Made by a program: the position numbers and the translations under genes. 55,092 nucleotides of DNA from Anaerobiospirillum sp. (GTDB lineage Bacteria; Pseudomonadota; Gammaproteobacteria; Enterobacterales; Succinivibrionaceae): contig JARHZF010000016.1 in assembly GCA_029258325.1 (NCBI GenBank), forward strand, positions 1 to 55,092, read 5' to 3'. Under the pieces are notes generated by a model. It worked only from the letters and a program-made list of their open reading frames with translations, made no database searches and was not told the DNA's origin. This document shows positions 27,722 through 35,612 of this stretch, piece after piece. Within the stretch, counting starts at the first letter, position 1. The number at the start of each line of letters is the position of its first letter.

Positions 27722-28798
27722 CTATAATGGTAAATAATAAGTTAAAAATAAAGATTCATAGTTATTAATATTATTTAAAGTAAGATCCTCTAAACATATT
27801 TGATCTTTAATAAAGGCAAATAAATCTAAATTAGATATTTGTGATATAGGCTCATCAAATTTATCTATATAGTTTATTAAATCCTCTTTGCAATTTATTT
27901 CATATCCAACATTATCATCATTACCATTATTTAAATTAAACTCTTTAATATCTTCTGTTGTCTCATCAAAGACCTCGTCATAAGAGTCATAGTGTAAAAA
28001 TTCTAAAGATAATTCATCTTCTTCTTTATTAAATTTTCTACTATAAAAATGTAAATCTGTTAAATTTTGTACATATTTTTTTTGCATAAAAAAAGACAAA
28101 AATGTCATTAGATGTACAAATGTATAATCAAAAGACATAAGCTTTTGCTTATATATAGAGAAAATTTCTTTATAATCTTCATCTGCATTATAAAAAAGCT
28201 TAAGCAAACTATAGTCTACTTCTTCATCTTTGTTTAAATTATTTATGATATAGACTAAGATATTTCTCTTTAATAAAGATACAATCTCATATTTACTTAT
28301 ACTTTTTGGCTTTATATTTAAAAAAGTATAAAGCTCTTTTAAATCCGATTCATTATTTAAAATATCTTCATAAAAATTAAATGCCTTTTTATATTGATGT
28401 GTATATAAAGAAAGCACTGCTGCATTTAATCTTGAATCTAAAGATGAGGATTTTGCAAATAAAGTTATTTGCTTATTTACATGAGTTAAAGTCTTAACTT
28501 TCTTTGCATTAAAATCTTTATAATTTTTGGCAATTTTAACTATATTTTCTTGAGTTAAAATATCATCATAAAAAGATAATAAAGCACTAATAACTTTTAC
28601 CTTATCATCAACATTAGTTGTTAAGAGATTATCTTTATTAAAAGAGATGTCGCATAAAGATTTATATTTAAAATCTATCTCTTTATTTACATGATTAAAG
28701 ACTTTTATTTTTGATGCATTTTTATATAAATCTTGTGTTGAACTACGAGGAGTTGCACCTAAACACATATATAGGTTATTAAAGATAATATCATTCAT
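27722..28798 (-). CDS. Protein with degenerate J-like N-terminus, probably shortened by an amber codon
   Basis: A 358-residue frame ending in TAG (27722-27724). The N-terminus, NLYMCLGATPRSSTQDLYKN followed by a KIKVFNHVNKEIDF segment, resembles the J-like start (N-x-Y-R-x-L-G-V...) of a large family of uncharacterised bacterial proteins; it lacks the HPD tripeptide needed to stimulate DnaK. Later parts are helical and TPR-like (AAVLSLYTHQYKKAFNFYED). After the TAG the frame continues for 33 sense codons (GEYVSLQKWKDILNKYVKVL...) to a TAA at 27620, with normal helical composition, so the full protein likely had 392 residues. The function is unknown. Confidence 0.6.
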   Translation of the reverse strand: MNDIIFNNLYMCLGATPRSSTQDLYKNASKIKVFNHVNKEIDFKYKSLCDISFNKDNLLTTNVDDKVKVISALLSFYDDILTQENIVKIAKNYKDFNAKKVKTLTHVNKQITLFAKSSSLDSRLNAAVLSLYTHQYKKAFNFYEDILNNESDLKELYTFLNIKPKSISKYEIVSLLKRNILVYIINNLNKDEEVDYSLLKLFYNADEDYKEIFSIYKQKLMSFDYTFVHLMTFLSFFMQKKYVQNLTDLHFYSRKFNKEEDELSLEFLHYDSYDEVFDETTEDIKEFNLNNGNDDNVGYEINCKEDLINYIDKFDEPISQISNLDLFAFIKDQICLEDLTLNNINNYESLFLTYYLPL

Positions 28799-28953
28799 AG
28801 AAAAAAACTTGACATAAGTTTGAATTTATATAGTATATCTTTTTTTTAATTCTTAAAAAGAAATAAAAAAAATATAGTAAACTTGTACAGATAATTTAGT
28901 TATCATCATCCTTATCTCTTTAATTAATGCCTAATTATAGGTAACTTTTTATT

Positions 28954-29760
28954 ATGCTAAAAACCATTATCTTTATTTCATCTTTATGTGTAAGTTCTTT
29001 AGCTTTTGCAAAAAATGATATCTCTTTAGTCTATGGTAGTTACAATGCAGGTTGTATAGAAAATTCTGTAGCCCTCCCTTTAAACTCTAAAAACTATCAA
29101 GTACAAATAAGAGATAAAGGCAGAAATTATGCTCACCCTCAAATGCTAGATTATCTTTATAATCTTATGAAAAAGGCAAAGGATGCTAAGCTTCCTAATT
29201 TATTAATTGGTGATATCTCAAAAAAATATGGTGGACCTTTTAATAGACATTCAAATCATGCAAGTCATAATACAGGTCTTGATGTAGATATACCTTTTGA
29301 TTTTTCAACTCCAAGAAAAAGTTTAAGTGAGCTTAAAAAGCCAAAAGATAAATATATAGTAACATCTAAAAGTATTACTAAACACTTTACTAAGAATATT
29401 GAAAAACTAATTTATCTAGCAGCAAATGATGATAGAGTTGAAAGAATATTTGTAGCACCTATGATTAAAAAGAGAATGTGTGATCTTTACAGTCATGATA
29501 GTGACAATGACATATGGCTCTCTCGTCTACGTCCTTGGTTTGGGCATAAAGCTCATATGCATATAAGACTTGCATGTCCTTTAGACAGTAAAGATTGTAT
29601 AGCTCAAAATAAAGTACCAAATGGTAATGGCTGTGGATATGAACTTGAATCTTGGTTTTTACCACCTACAACTACAACAAGTGTAAAACCTAAAAAAGAA
29701 GAAAAAGTGTATCCAAAACAATGTACGCTTTTATTTAAAAAATATAAAGGTGTAAAGTAG
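28954..29760 (+). CDS. mepA: Penicillin-insensitive murein endopeptidase
   Basis: A 268-residue periplasmic LAS-type zinc metallopeptidase that cuts D-Ala-meso-DAP cross-links of peptidoglycan. Signal peptide MLKTIIFISSLCVSSLAFA, then SNHASHNTGLDVDIPF at about 107-122 (zinc His and Asp) and the C-terminal WFGHKAHMHIRLACP near 190 (catalytic and zinc His). E. coli MepA is 274 residues and has the equivalent HASHQTGLDVD and GHDSHFHVRLACP. Cys residues near the end (DCIAQN, GNGCGYEL) are in the places where MepA forms disulfides. It ends in TAG with TGA a few codons later. No neighbour on the same strand. Confidence 0.95.
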   Translation: MLKTIIFISSLCVSSLAFAKNDISLVYGSYNAGCIENSVALPLNSKNYQVQIRDKGRNYAHPQMLDYLYNLMKKAKDAKLPNLLIGDISKKYGGPFNRHSNHASHNTGLDVDIPFDFSTPRKSLSELKKPKDKYIVTSKSITKHFTKNIEKLIYLAANDDRVERIFVAPMIKKRMCDLYSHDSDNDIWLSRLRPWFGHKAHMHIRLACPLDSKDCIAQNKVPNGNGCGYELESWFLPPTTTTSVKPKKEEKVYPKQCTLLFKKYKGVK

Positions 29761-30144
29761 TTCATGTGAGATTTACGTTGTTTTTACATAAGATATAACT
29801 ATTTTGTTTTAAATAACAACGCAATAATCACAATGACTTGTAAAGTATATTTTTGTTGTAAAAGTTCATCTAAATTTAAAATGCTAAAAATTTATTGAGT
29901 TTAGCATGAGCTTTTATATTCCATTTATCATTAACGTCTACAATAATCTATAAACTTTTATATTTTTATCTACATAAATTTATGTTCATAAAATATTTGC
30001 TTTCTTTTTAGAAAAGAAAGCACTATGTATAAATAGAGTTGTTTTAAAGCCTTGTTTTTACTATGTGATTTTAAGTAACAAAGCAAAAATTACAATTAGT
30101 AAATATACTGTGAACTTTAACAATAATGACTATAAATTTTATGT
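29761..30144. other. Intergenic region with two diverged similar segments
   Basis: Segments around 29776-29850 and 30052-30110 resemble each other (TTGTTTTTAC, then TTTTAAxTAACAAxGCAA, then ATxACAAT). On the minus strand each ends in a short hydrophobic reading frame, FTVYLLIVIFALLLKIT and YTLQVIVIIALLFKTK, both stopping at TAG, but neither has an ATG or ribosome binding site. A perfect 10-bp hairpin with a 3-base loop, GCTTTCTTTT/AAAAGAAAGC, lies between at 29999-30021. Confidence 0.4.
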
Positions 30145-30177
30145 AAAAAAATGGTATTGAATTAACAATACCATTTT
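30145..30177 (-). terminator. Terminator of the NDH-2 gene
   Basis: AAAATGGTATTG (30148-30159) and CAATACCATTTT (30166-30177) form a perfect 12-bp stem; in the minus direction it is followed by further T (complement of 30145-30147). It lies 29 bases after the NDH-2 stop codon. Confidence 0.88.
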
Positions 30178-30205
30178 AACTTACCTTACATTTTATGTAT
30201 TTTTA

Positions 30206-31741
30206 CTAATGTTTTTTAACTTCATCATGAAGTTCTTCTTTTACTTCTTTTATTTCTTTTTCAATATCTTTTAATTCAACTTCTACTTCTTTTACATTAT
30301 CTAAAACAGTATTTATATCTGGAGTTACATTAATCTCTTTTAAATCATTAAGACTATCTAAAGCTTCACTATGCTTTTTATGAGCATCAATCTCAATTGA
30401 AGTACTATTTATAGAACCCCAGTGATATTTACTCTCTATCTCTTCACGCTTTAGTATAACCTTAGGTTTAATAGCCGATAAAATCATTCTATTTGATCTA
30501 TCATAAGTTAGATAACCCCAAGTCCAGTCTAAAAGAACAGCTATCTTATTGTGTACACCTAAGATAGAGCGTAAATGTACAACCATCCAAAGTAGCCAAG
30601 CAAACATGCCTGCAAAGTTCATCTTAAAGACATCAGCTACAGCTTTATTTCTACCAATAGTAGCCATACAACCTAGATCGCGATATTTAAAAGGCTTAGT
30701 CTTTTTATTATTTTCAAGAGCAACTAAGTTCTTTGCTAAATTAGCACCTTGTTGAATAGCAGGTTGAGCCATTTGAGGGTGACCTTGTTTATGTTTTGCA
30801 TCGCTATCTAACATTAAAGCTATATCACCTATAGCAAAGATATCGTCATAGCCTTTAACCCTATTAATTTCATCAACTAATAGTCTATTTGATGCACCAT
30901 AAGCCTCTTTATCTAGACCTACAATATCATTAGCAGATACACCACATACCCAAATAAAGGTACGTGTAGGAATAGCCATACCATCTGCTAGGATAACCTT
31001 ATTATCCTTATAATCTATAACTCTCTTATATAAAAGGACATCAACACCTAATTTCTTTAAAAACTGTTCTGACTTTTCAGATGCCTTTTTAGACATACCA
31101 GGTAATAATCTATCAGAGCTTTGAATAAGATAAATATGCATTCTTTTAGCTTCCATATCAGGATAATCTTTTGGAATTACATAATTTCTCATTTCAGCAA
31201 TAGCACCTGCCACCTCAACACCTGTAGGACCACCACCTACAATAACTACATTTAATAGTTCTTGTCTTTCTTGTTTTGTTGAGCAAGTAACAGAGCGTTC
31301 GAAGTTTGATAATATAGCATTACGAAGACCCATAGACTCACCTACAGTCTTCATTGGCATTGCTGCATCTTCAATATTCTTATTACCAAAGAAATTAGTC
31401 TTAGCACCATTTGCTAAAACTAAATAATCATAATCTAACTTACCAATTGAGGTTTGAATATATTTTTCTTTTGGATATACAGCTCTAAGTTCAGCCATTC
31501 TAAAGTAAAAATCTTTTCTAGCTTCAAAGATTTTACGAAATGGAAATGAAATAGAGCTTGGGTGTAAACCTGAAGTTGCCACTTGATAAATTAAAGGTGG
31601 AAATTGATGAAAGTTATTTTTATCAATTAATACCACTTGGAAATTAGCTTTTTTTAAATCAAGAGCCAAACGAAGGCCACCAAAACCACCACCTACAATA
31701 ACGACACGTTTTTTATCGCTAGATTCAATATTAAAACTCAC
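30206..31741 (-). CDS. ndh: Type II NADH dehydrogenase (NDH-2) with extra C-terminal coiled coil
   Basis: A 511-residue FAD enzyme that passes electrons from NADH to quinone without pumping protons. The first nucleotide fold is VVIVGGGFGGLRLALDL (residues 13-29) for FAD, the second VVIVGGGPTGVEVAGAIAEM near 164 for NADH, then DIFAIGDIAL near 300 and AQPAIQQGANLAKNL near 326, the quinone-site region. The membrane-associated C-terminal part with WLLWMVVHLRSILG near 382 is present. E. coli Ndh has 434 residues; the extra ~60 residues here (449-511) are a highly charged helix (VEVELKDIEKEIKEVKEEL) likely to be a coiled coil. It is a single-gene unit with its own terminator. Confidence 0.92.
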   Translation of the reverse strand: MSFNIESSDKKRVVIVGGGFGGLRLALDLKKANFQVVLIDKNNFHQFPPLIYQVATSGLHPSSISFPFRKIFEARKDFYFRMAELRAVYPKEKYIQTSIGKLDYDYLVLANGAKTNFFGNKNIEDAAMPMKTVGESMGLRNAILSNFERSVTCSTKQERQELLNVVIVGGGPTGVEVAGAIAEMRNYVIPKDYPDMEAKRMHIYLIQSSDRLLPGMSKKASEKSEQFLKKLGVDVLLYKRVIDYKDNKVILADGMAIPTRTFIWVCGVSANDIVGLDKEAYGASNRLLVDEINRVKGYDDIFAIGDIALMLDSDAKHKQGHPQMAQPAIQQGANLAKNLVALENNKKTKPFKYRDLGCMATIGRNKAVADVFKMNFAGMFAWLLWMVVHLRSILGVHNKIAVLLDWTWGYLTYDRSNRMILSAIKPKVILKREEIESKYHWGSINSTSIEIDAHKKHSEALDSLNDLKEINVTPDINTVLDNVKEVEVELKDIEKEIKEVKEELHDEVKKH

Positions 31742-32000
31742 AATTCTATCCTCTTATTAATGCGCTTATTATCTTTTACTTTTTAGATTTTTCATAAATT
31801 TTTAAGAAATTTTAGCAATTACTTTTTTTTATCAAGTGAAATATAAATATAAAAGCTAAAATCAAAGTTAAATATTTGTTTTTTTATTTATTACAATACT
31901 TAAGATGTATATTTATTTTGTGTATTAAGTTAATAAAAAATATAAAATTTACACATTTTTTTATATATTAATATTATTTATAATTGACTTTAAAAATAAA
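31742..32000. other. AT-rich intergenic region upstream of NDH-2
   Basis: About 300 bases between the NDH-2 start and the truncated transposase stop. No gene seen. The left part must hold the ndh promoter; the right end has the hairpin at 32001-32036. Confidence 0.4.
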
Positions 32001-32036
32001 CTTTTGTCCTTTACTTTTAACGATAAAAGACAAAAG
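32001..32036 (-). terminator. Terminator after the IS256-like gene
   Basis: CTTTTGTC (32001-32008) pairs with GACAAAAG (32029-32036), with a T-rich tract following in the minus direction. It is 10 bases after the stop codon of the transposase-like gene. Confidence 0.65.
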
Positions 32037-32046
32037 CTATTATATT

Positions 32047-32835
32047 TTAAATACTATCCTCTTTTATAGGATATACAATTTTAGTATCTTCATAAACATA
32101 TGATAAAGCACTCTCTATAATAAGATTACTTTCTAAAACTACATTGTCTACAGAAAGTAAACCTCTCTCTTTTAAATTATTAAATATCTTTAAAAATCTA
32201 TTTTGACTATTAGTCTTTACAAGATAAATGCCTAAAATTCTTGACTTATTGTCCTTTACACCTGTTAAAACCAATAAAGGTATTCTCTTTTTTTTGTTTT
32301 TCTTATTTAAAGCACTAAAATAAACTTTATCAATAAAAAGATTTTCATATTGCTCATCTAAATCCCAAAAGATTTTATTTTTTTTGCAATAAAGATTAAA
32401 AGATCTATAAATATCAGAAATTTGATCTGTTGAAAATTCATCTTTGTAAAGATCAGATAAGAAGGTAAGACCATCTTTCTCTTTTAATTTTATAGAAAAC
32501 AAACCAAAAATCATCTCTAAAATGGCATCTATCTCCTTATTTCTCTTTTTAATAATAAAAGGATTAAAACTGCCATCCCTATCTCTTGGAATTTTTAATT
32601 CAATCTCACCAAAAGAACCTTTTATTTTCTTTTTTGTATAACCATTTCTTCTATTTAAGGTATTTTTTTCTATTGATGAATTTTTGTTATAACCTAAATG
32701 AATATCAAGCTCACATTGTAAAAGTGTGTGAAATGCATGACCTAAAAATGAATTAATAGCATCTAAACGTAGATTTCCATCTAGTGCTTGTTTATCTTTC
32801 TTTAGATAATAAGTTAAATTTTTAATATCCTTCAT
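32047..32835 (-). CDS. Truncated IS256 (mutator) family transposase, possibly domesticated
   Basis: A 262-residue protein matching the N-terminal two thirds of IS256-type transposases: RRNGYTKKKIKGSFGEIELK at about 63-82, IPRDRDGSF at 83-91, then IDKVYFSALNKK near 168 (first catalytic Asp) and LLSVDNVVLE near 228 (second Asp). Full-length enzymes have about 400 residues; the C-terminal part with the CxxH motif and the catalytic Glu is missing. The frame ends in a clean TAA followed at once by a terminator, and the sequence is strongly Lys-rich. No inverted repeats were seen. It is either a decaying remnant or a captured DNA-binding fragment. It has taken the place where ybaB-recR follow dnaX in E. 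coli. Confidence 0.72.
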   Translation of the reverse strand: MKDIKNLTYYLKKDKQALDGNLRLDAINSFLGHAFHTLLQCELDIHLGYNKNSSIEKNTLNRRNGYTKKKIKGSFGEIELKIPRDRDGSFNPFIIKKRNKEIDAILEMIFGLFSIKLKEKDGLTFLSDLYKDEFSTDQISDIYRSFNLYCKKNKIFWDLDEQYENLFIDKVYFSALNKKNKKKRIPLLVLTGVKDNKSRILGIYLVKTNSQNRFLKIFNNLKERGLLSVDNVVLESNLIIESALSYVYEDTKIVYPIKEDSI

Positions 32836-33033
32836 GGATTTTTATTCTCTCTAAAATAGTAGTATAGATAATAATATTAAAAGTAAAATAAGATTACCCT
32901 TTTTACTTTTATCTATTTTCTTATCTAAAAAGAAATATAATATTTACTATAAAATCTTTTATTTTTCTAAAAAGAAACTATAAAAAATACTACACTTCTT
33001 TGACATAAGAAAAATGTTTAAACTTTTAATAAA

Positions 33034-33069
33034 AAAGTATACCATTTTTATATTAATAATTTATACTTT
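33034..33069 (-). terminator. Weak terminator after dnaX
   Basis: AAAGTATA (33034-33041) pairs with TATACTTT (33062-33069) over a 20-base loop; in the minus direction TTTATT follows. It lies just after the tau stop codon. Confidence 0.4.
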
Positions 33070-33077
33070 AGTTATAT

Positions 33078-35612
33078 TTATTTTGTTTTTTTTATATCCT
33101 TATATAAAAATATATTAATGTTATCTACATTATTTCCAACCTTCTCAATAAAAGATCTTAAATACTTATTATCCTTTATCTTATTTCTAACATTTACAAT
33201 ATGGGCTAAATACTCACTCTCTGCATAACATTTTGGAGTATTTTGTAACTTGTCATTTACAAAATTAAACTCAATCTTTATCTTTTTACCTAAATAAGTA
33301 CTAAAACATCTCTCTAAATCCTCTAAAGCATCCTTACTATTTAAAATATTTCTATACTGTGTAGATGTAGTTAAAAGCCAATGACTATCATCATTGTCTA
33401 TATATGTTCTTGTACTATCTTCAAGTAAAGATAATATGTAATCTTTTTCAATATTGGCATTATAAATATCATGATACCAAGGATCTTTATTTATAACAGC
33501 ATAATAAAAATCATCTGTTGAAACTTGCTCTTTGCCCTTAAAATAAAAATCTTGTCTTTGCATAGCTTGTAAATCAACATTATTTGGCATAAATGTATTT
33601 TGTGGATTGCCATCTACTATTTGATTTTCATTGCTATCATAAACAATATCTATATCATCATAATTGCTATAACTTTCACTACTATCATAGTCAACATAGT
33701 CAAAATTATCCTCACTATTTATATAAGAATTACTCTCATCATAAACATTATCTTGACCTATGCTAGTATCAATAACATTATTTGCATTAGACTCAATACT
33801 ACTTGCTAGCAAAGTCTCGTCTATACTTTTTGTTGTAGCACTAGTAGCTACATCTTCTTTTAAAGAATTTAGAGTAGCAGAATTTATAGCAGTATGATTT
33901 TTAGCATCACTATTTTTAGCATTATGCTCTTTATCAAAATTCTCTATGTAATTATCAAAAGAACGTATACTATAAAGATTATTTTCTAAATTCTCTTTTC
34001 TACTATAATCCTTGTTTTTATCTAAATACTTAAATGGATCATCTTTTACATAGTTAATATTAGATAAAACATAACTACAAGTCTCATTGCTATTTGCAAT
34101 ATCCTTATACTCGTCTATTAAAGAATTTAAAAATTCTTCATTTATATCATTTTTATAAGGTTTAAAGACACCATCACTGTCAAATCTATCAAAACACTTT
34201 ATATCATAAAGCTTTTGTGTGCTAACTTTTGCAGCTTTTATAGCCTTATTAAAAGTAGTATGTAAACTCTCTTTCTTATTTAAAGAATCTTTAGCATCAT
34301 CTAAAACAAAATTAGTGCTAGCACTACTTTCTCTATTATCTAAAGCATCTAAACTATCTGTGCTAGCATTAAATTCATTATTTGCTAAATTATCATAACT
34401 ATCTACATAGTCATTAAGCTCATTTGAGACAAATTCATTGTCTAAACTAGATGTTGCCTCATAATTATCAAAGAGATCGTCATCATCAAAACTATTATTA
34501 GAGCTATTTAAAGCTTCTGTAGCAACAAAATTTAACTCTTTAGCTTGCTCTATTGCAGTCTCAATATCTATATTCTTATTAATTTCAGTATTATTGTCTA
34601 TAGCAAGATCTAAAGCATCATAAGCAACCTTACCTTGATTTATAGCAATATTAGTAATCTTACTAATTTGAGCTTCAAGACTATTTGTAATACTTTGCTT
34701 TGAGATAGGTGCTTTACTATTACTAAAGTCCTTATGCATATTATGCATTTCATTATTTAATAAATTTATATAGTCTTTAACTTCATCTAAATAAGAAAGA
34801 TAAGAATCATTTTCTACTTGTTTAATAAGCTCAATAGGTGCACTAAAACTCATACTATCAGTATTAAAGTTAAGAGCATTTTTATCTACTATATTGCTAC
34901 TATAATCAATAGTCTCAACCTTAGCTTTACTCTCTTCTTGTACATTTGCTTTTAATAAAGATATAGCATGACTTGCATCTTTTGCATTAAAATTATCCTG
35001 CTTTAAATCATCCTTAATTTCATCAAAATTCTCAGATGGTATAACTCCACCCATAGAATCAATTTGACTATCAGGATCTAATTGCACACCTAAATTATCA
35101 TATATATTATTTGATAGACTATCTTTAATATTAGCAATATTATTATCTTTAATCTCTTTATCTAAGGTATTAGATATATCATTAGCATTTAAAGCAACAT
35201 TATCTATATCAGTATTATTAAAAGTATCTAAAACCTCTTTTTTAGAGAGATTATTAGTATCATCATTTACATCTAATCCATTATCATGACTTATTAAAGT
35301 CTCATCTTGAGCTTTTAGAGTGTCATCTTTTAAAGGATGTAAAATCTCTTCTTTAGTATTTTCTATATTTAGATTATCTTTATCTAGATCTGCTTTATCT
35401 AAATCTTTTTGATTTAAATCTTCTTTATTTAGATTTTCTACATGTAGCTCTTTTTTATTTAGATCTTCTCTATCATCTAAAGCTATGGCATTTTTATCTT
35501 GTATAGATGCTATAGTCTCTATTTCATCTAAACTAAATATATTGCTATATAAAGTCTTTAAATTTTCAATGCCTGATACATTTTTCTCATTATCAAGAAG
35601 GTCTATCCAATC
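33078..35612 (-). CDS. dnaX: DnaX tau-specific extension, read in the -1 frame: long linker and domain V
   Basis: From the A10 run at 35613-35622 the -1 frame is open without a stop for 844 codons to 33078. I checked each triplet between 35610 and 35088. An initiation at the GTG at 35087 (669 codons) is the apparent gene, but no ribosome site supports it. About 700 residues are Asn/Asp/Ser/Leu-rich and low in complexity (for example DLNQKDLDKADLDKDNLN), surely disordered. The last ~144 residues match tau domain V, which binds the polymerase alpha subunit: INKDPWYHDIYN, then DSHWLLTTSTQYRNILN, then KKIKIEFNFVND, then NKIKDNKYLRSFIEK, parallel to the E. coli tau end (TDPWAAQV..., SSQRHLNNRG..., VELTIVEDDNP, IQTLRRFFDA). 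Joined to gamma the product would have 1215 residues, against 643 in E. coli. Confidence 0.8.
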   Translation of the reverse strand, partial: DWIDLLDNEKNVSGIENLKTLYSNIFSLDEIETIASIQDKNAIALDDREDLNKKELHVENLNKEDLNQKDLDKADLDKDNLNIENTKEEILHPLKDDTLKAQDETLISHDNGLDVNDDTNNLSKKEVLDTFNNTDIDNVALNANDISNTLDKEIKDNNIANIKDSLSNNIYDNLGVQLDPDSQIDSMGGVIPSENFDEIKDDLKQDNFNAKDASHAISLLKANVQEESKAKVETIDYSSNIVDKNALNFNTDSMSFSAPIELIKQVENDSYLSYLDEVKDYINLLNNEMHNMHKDFSNSKAPISKQSITNSLEAQISKITNIAINQGKVAYDALDLAIDNNTEINKNIDIETAIEQAKELNFVATEALNSSNNSFDDDDLFDNYEATSSLDNEFVSNELNDYVDSYDNLANNEFNASTDSLDALDNRESSASTNFVLDDAKDSLNKKESLHTTFNKAIKAAKVSTQKLYDIKCFDRFDSDGVFKPYKNDINEEFLNSLIDEYKDIANSNETCSYVLSNINYVKDDPFKYLDKNKDYSRKENLENNLYSIRSFDNYIENFDKEHNAKNSDAKNHTAINSATLNSLKEDVATSATTKSIDETLLASSIESNANNVIDTSIGQDNVYDESNSYINSEDNFDYVDYDSSESYSNYDDIDIVYDSNENQIVDGNPQNTFMPNNVDLQAMQRQDFYFKGKEQVSTDDFYYAVINKDPWYHDIYNANIEKDYILSLLEDSTRTYIDNDDSHWLLTTSTQYRNILNSKDALEDLERCFSTYLGKKIKIEFNFVNDKLQNTPKCYAESEYLAHIVNVRNKIKDNKYLRSFIEKVGNNVDNINIFLYKDIKKTK

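Noticed and set aside
27102-28798. Genome-wide reassignment of TAG to an amino acid
   Set aside because: Only one TAG per gene, and TAG ends mepA and other genes normally. Point nonsense changes are simpler.
33078-35087. Separate 669-codon hypothetical gene beginning at GTG 35087
   Set aside because: There is no ribosome site at the GTG, the frame is already open for 175 codons upstream to the dnaX A-run, and its end looks like tau domain V. It is better read as part of dnaX.
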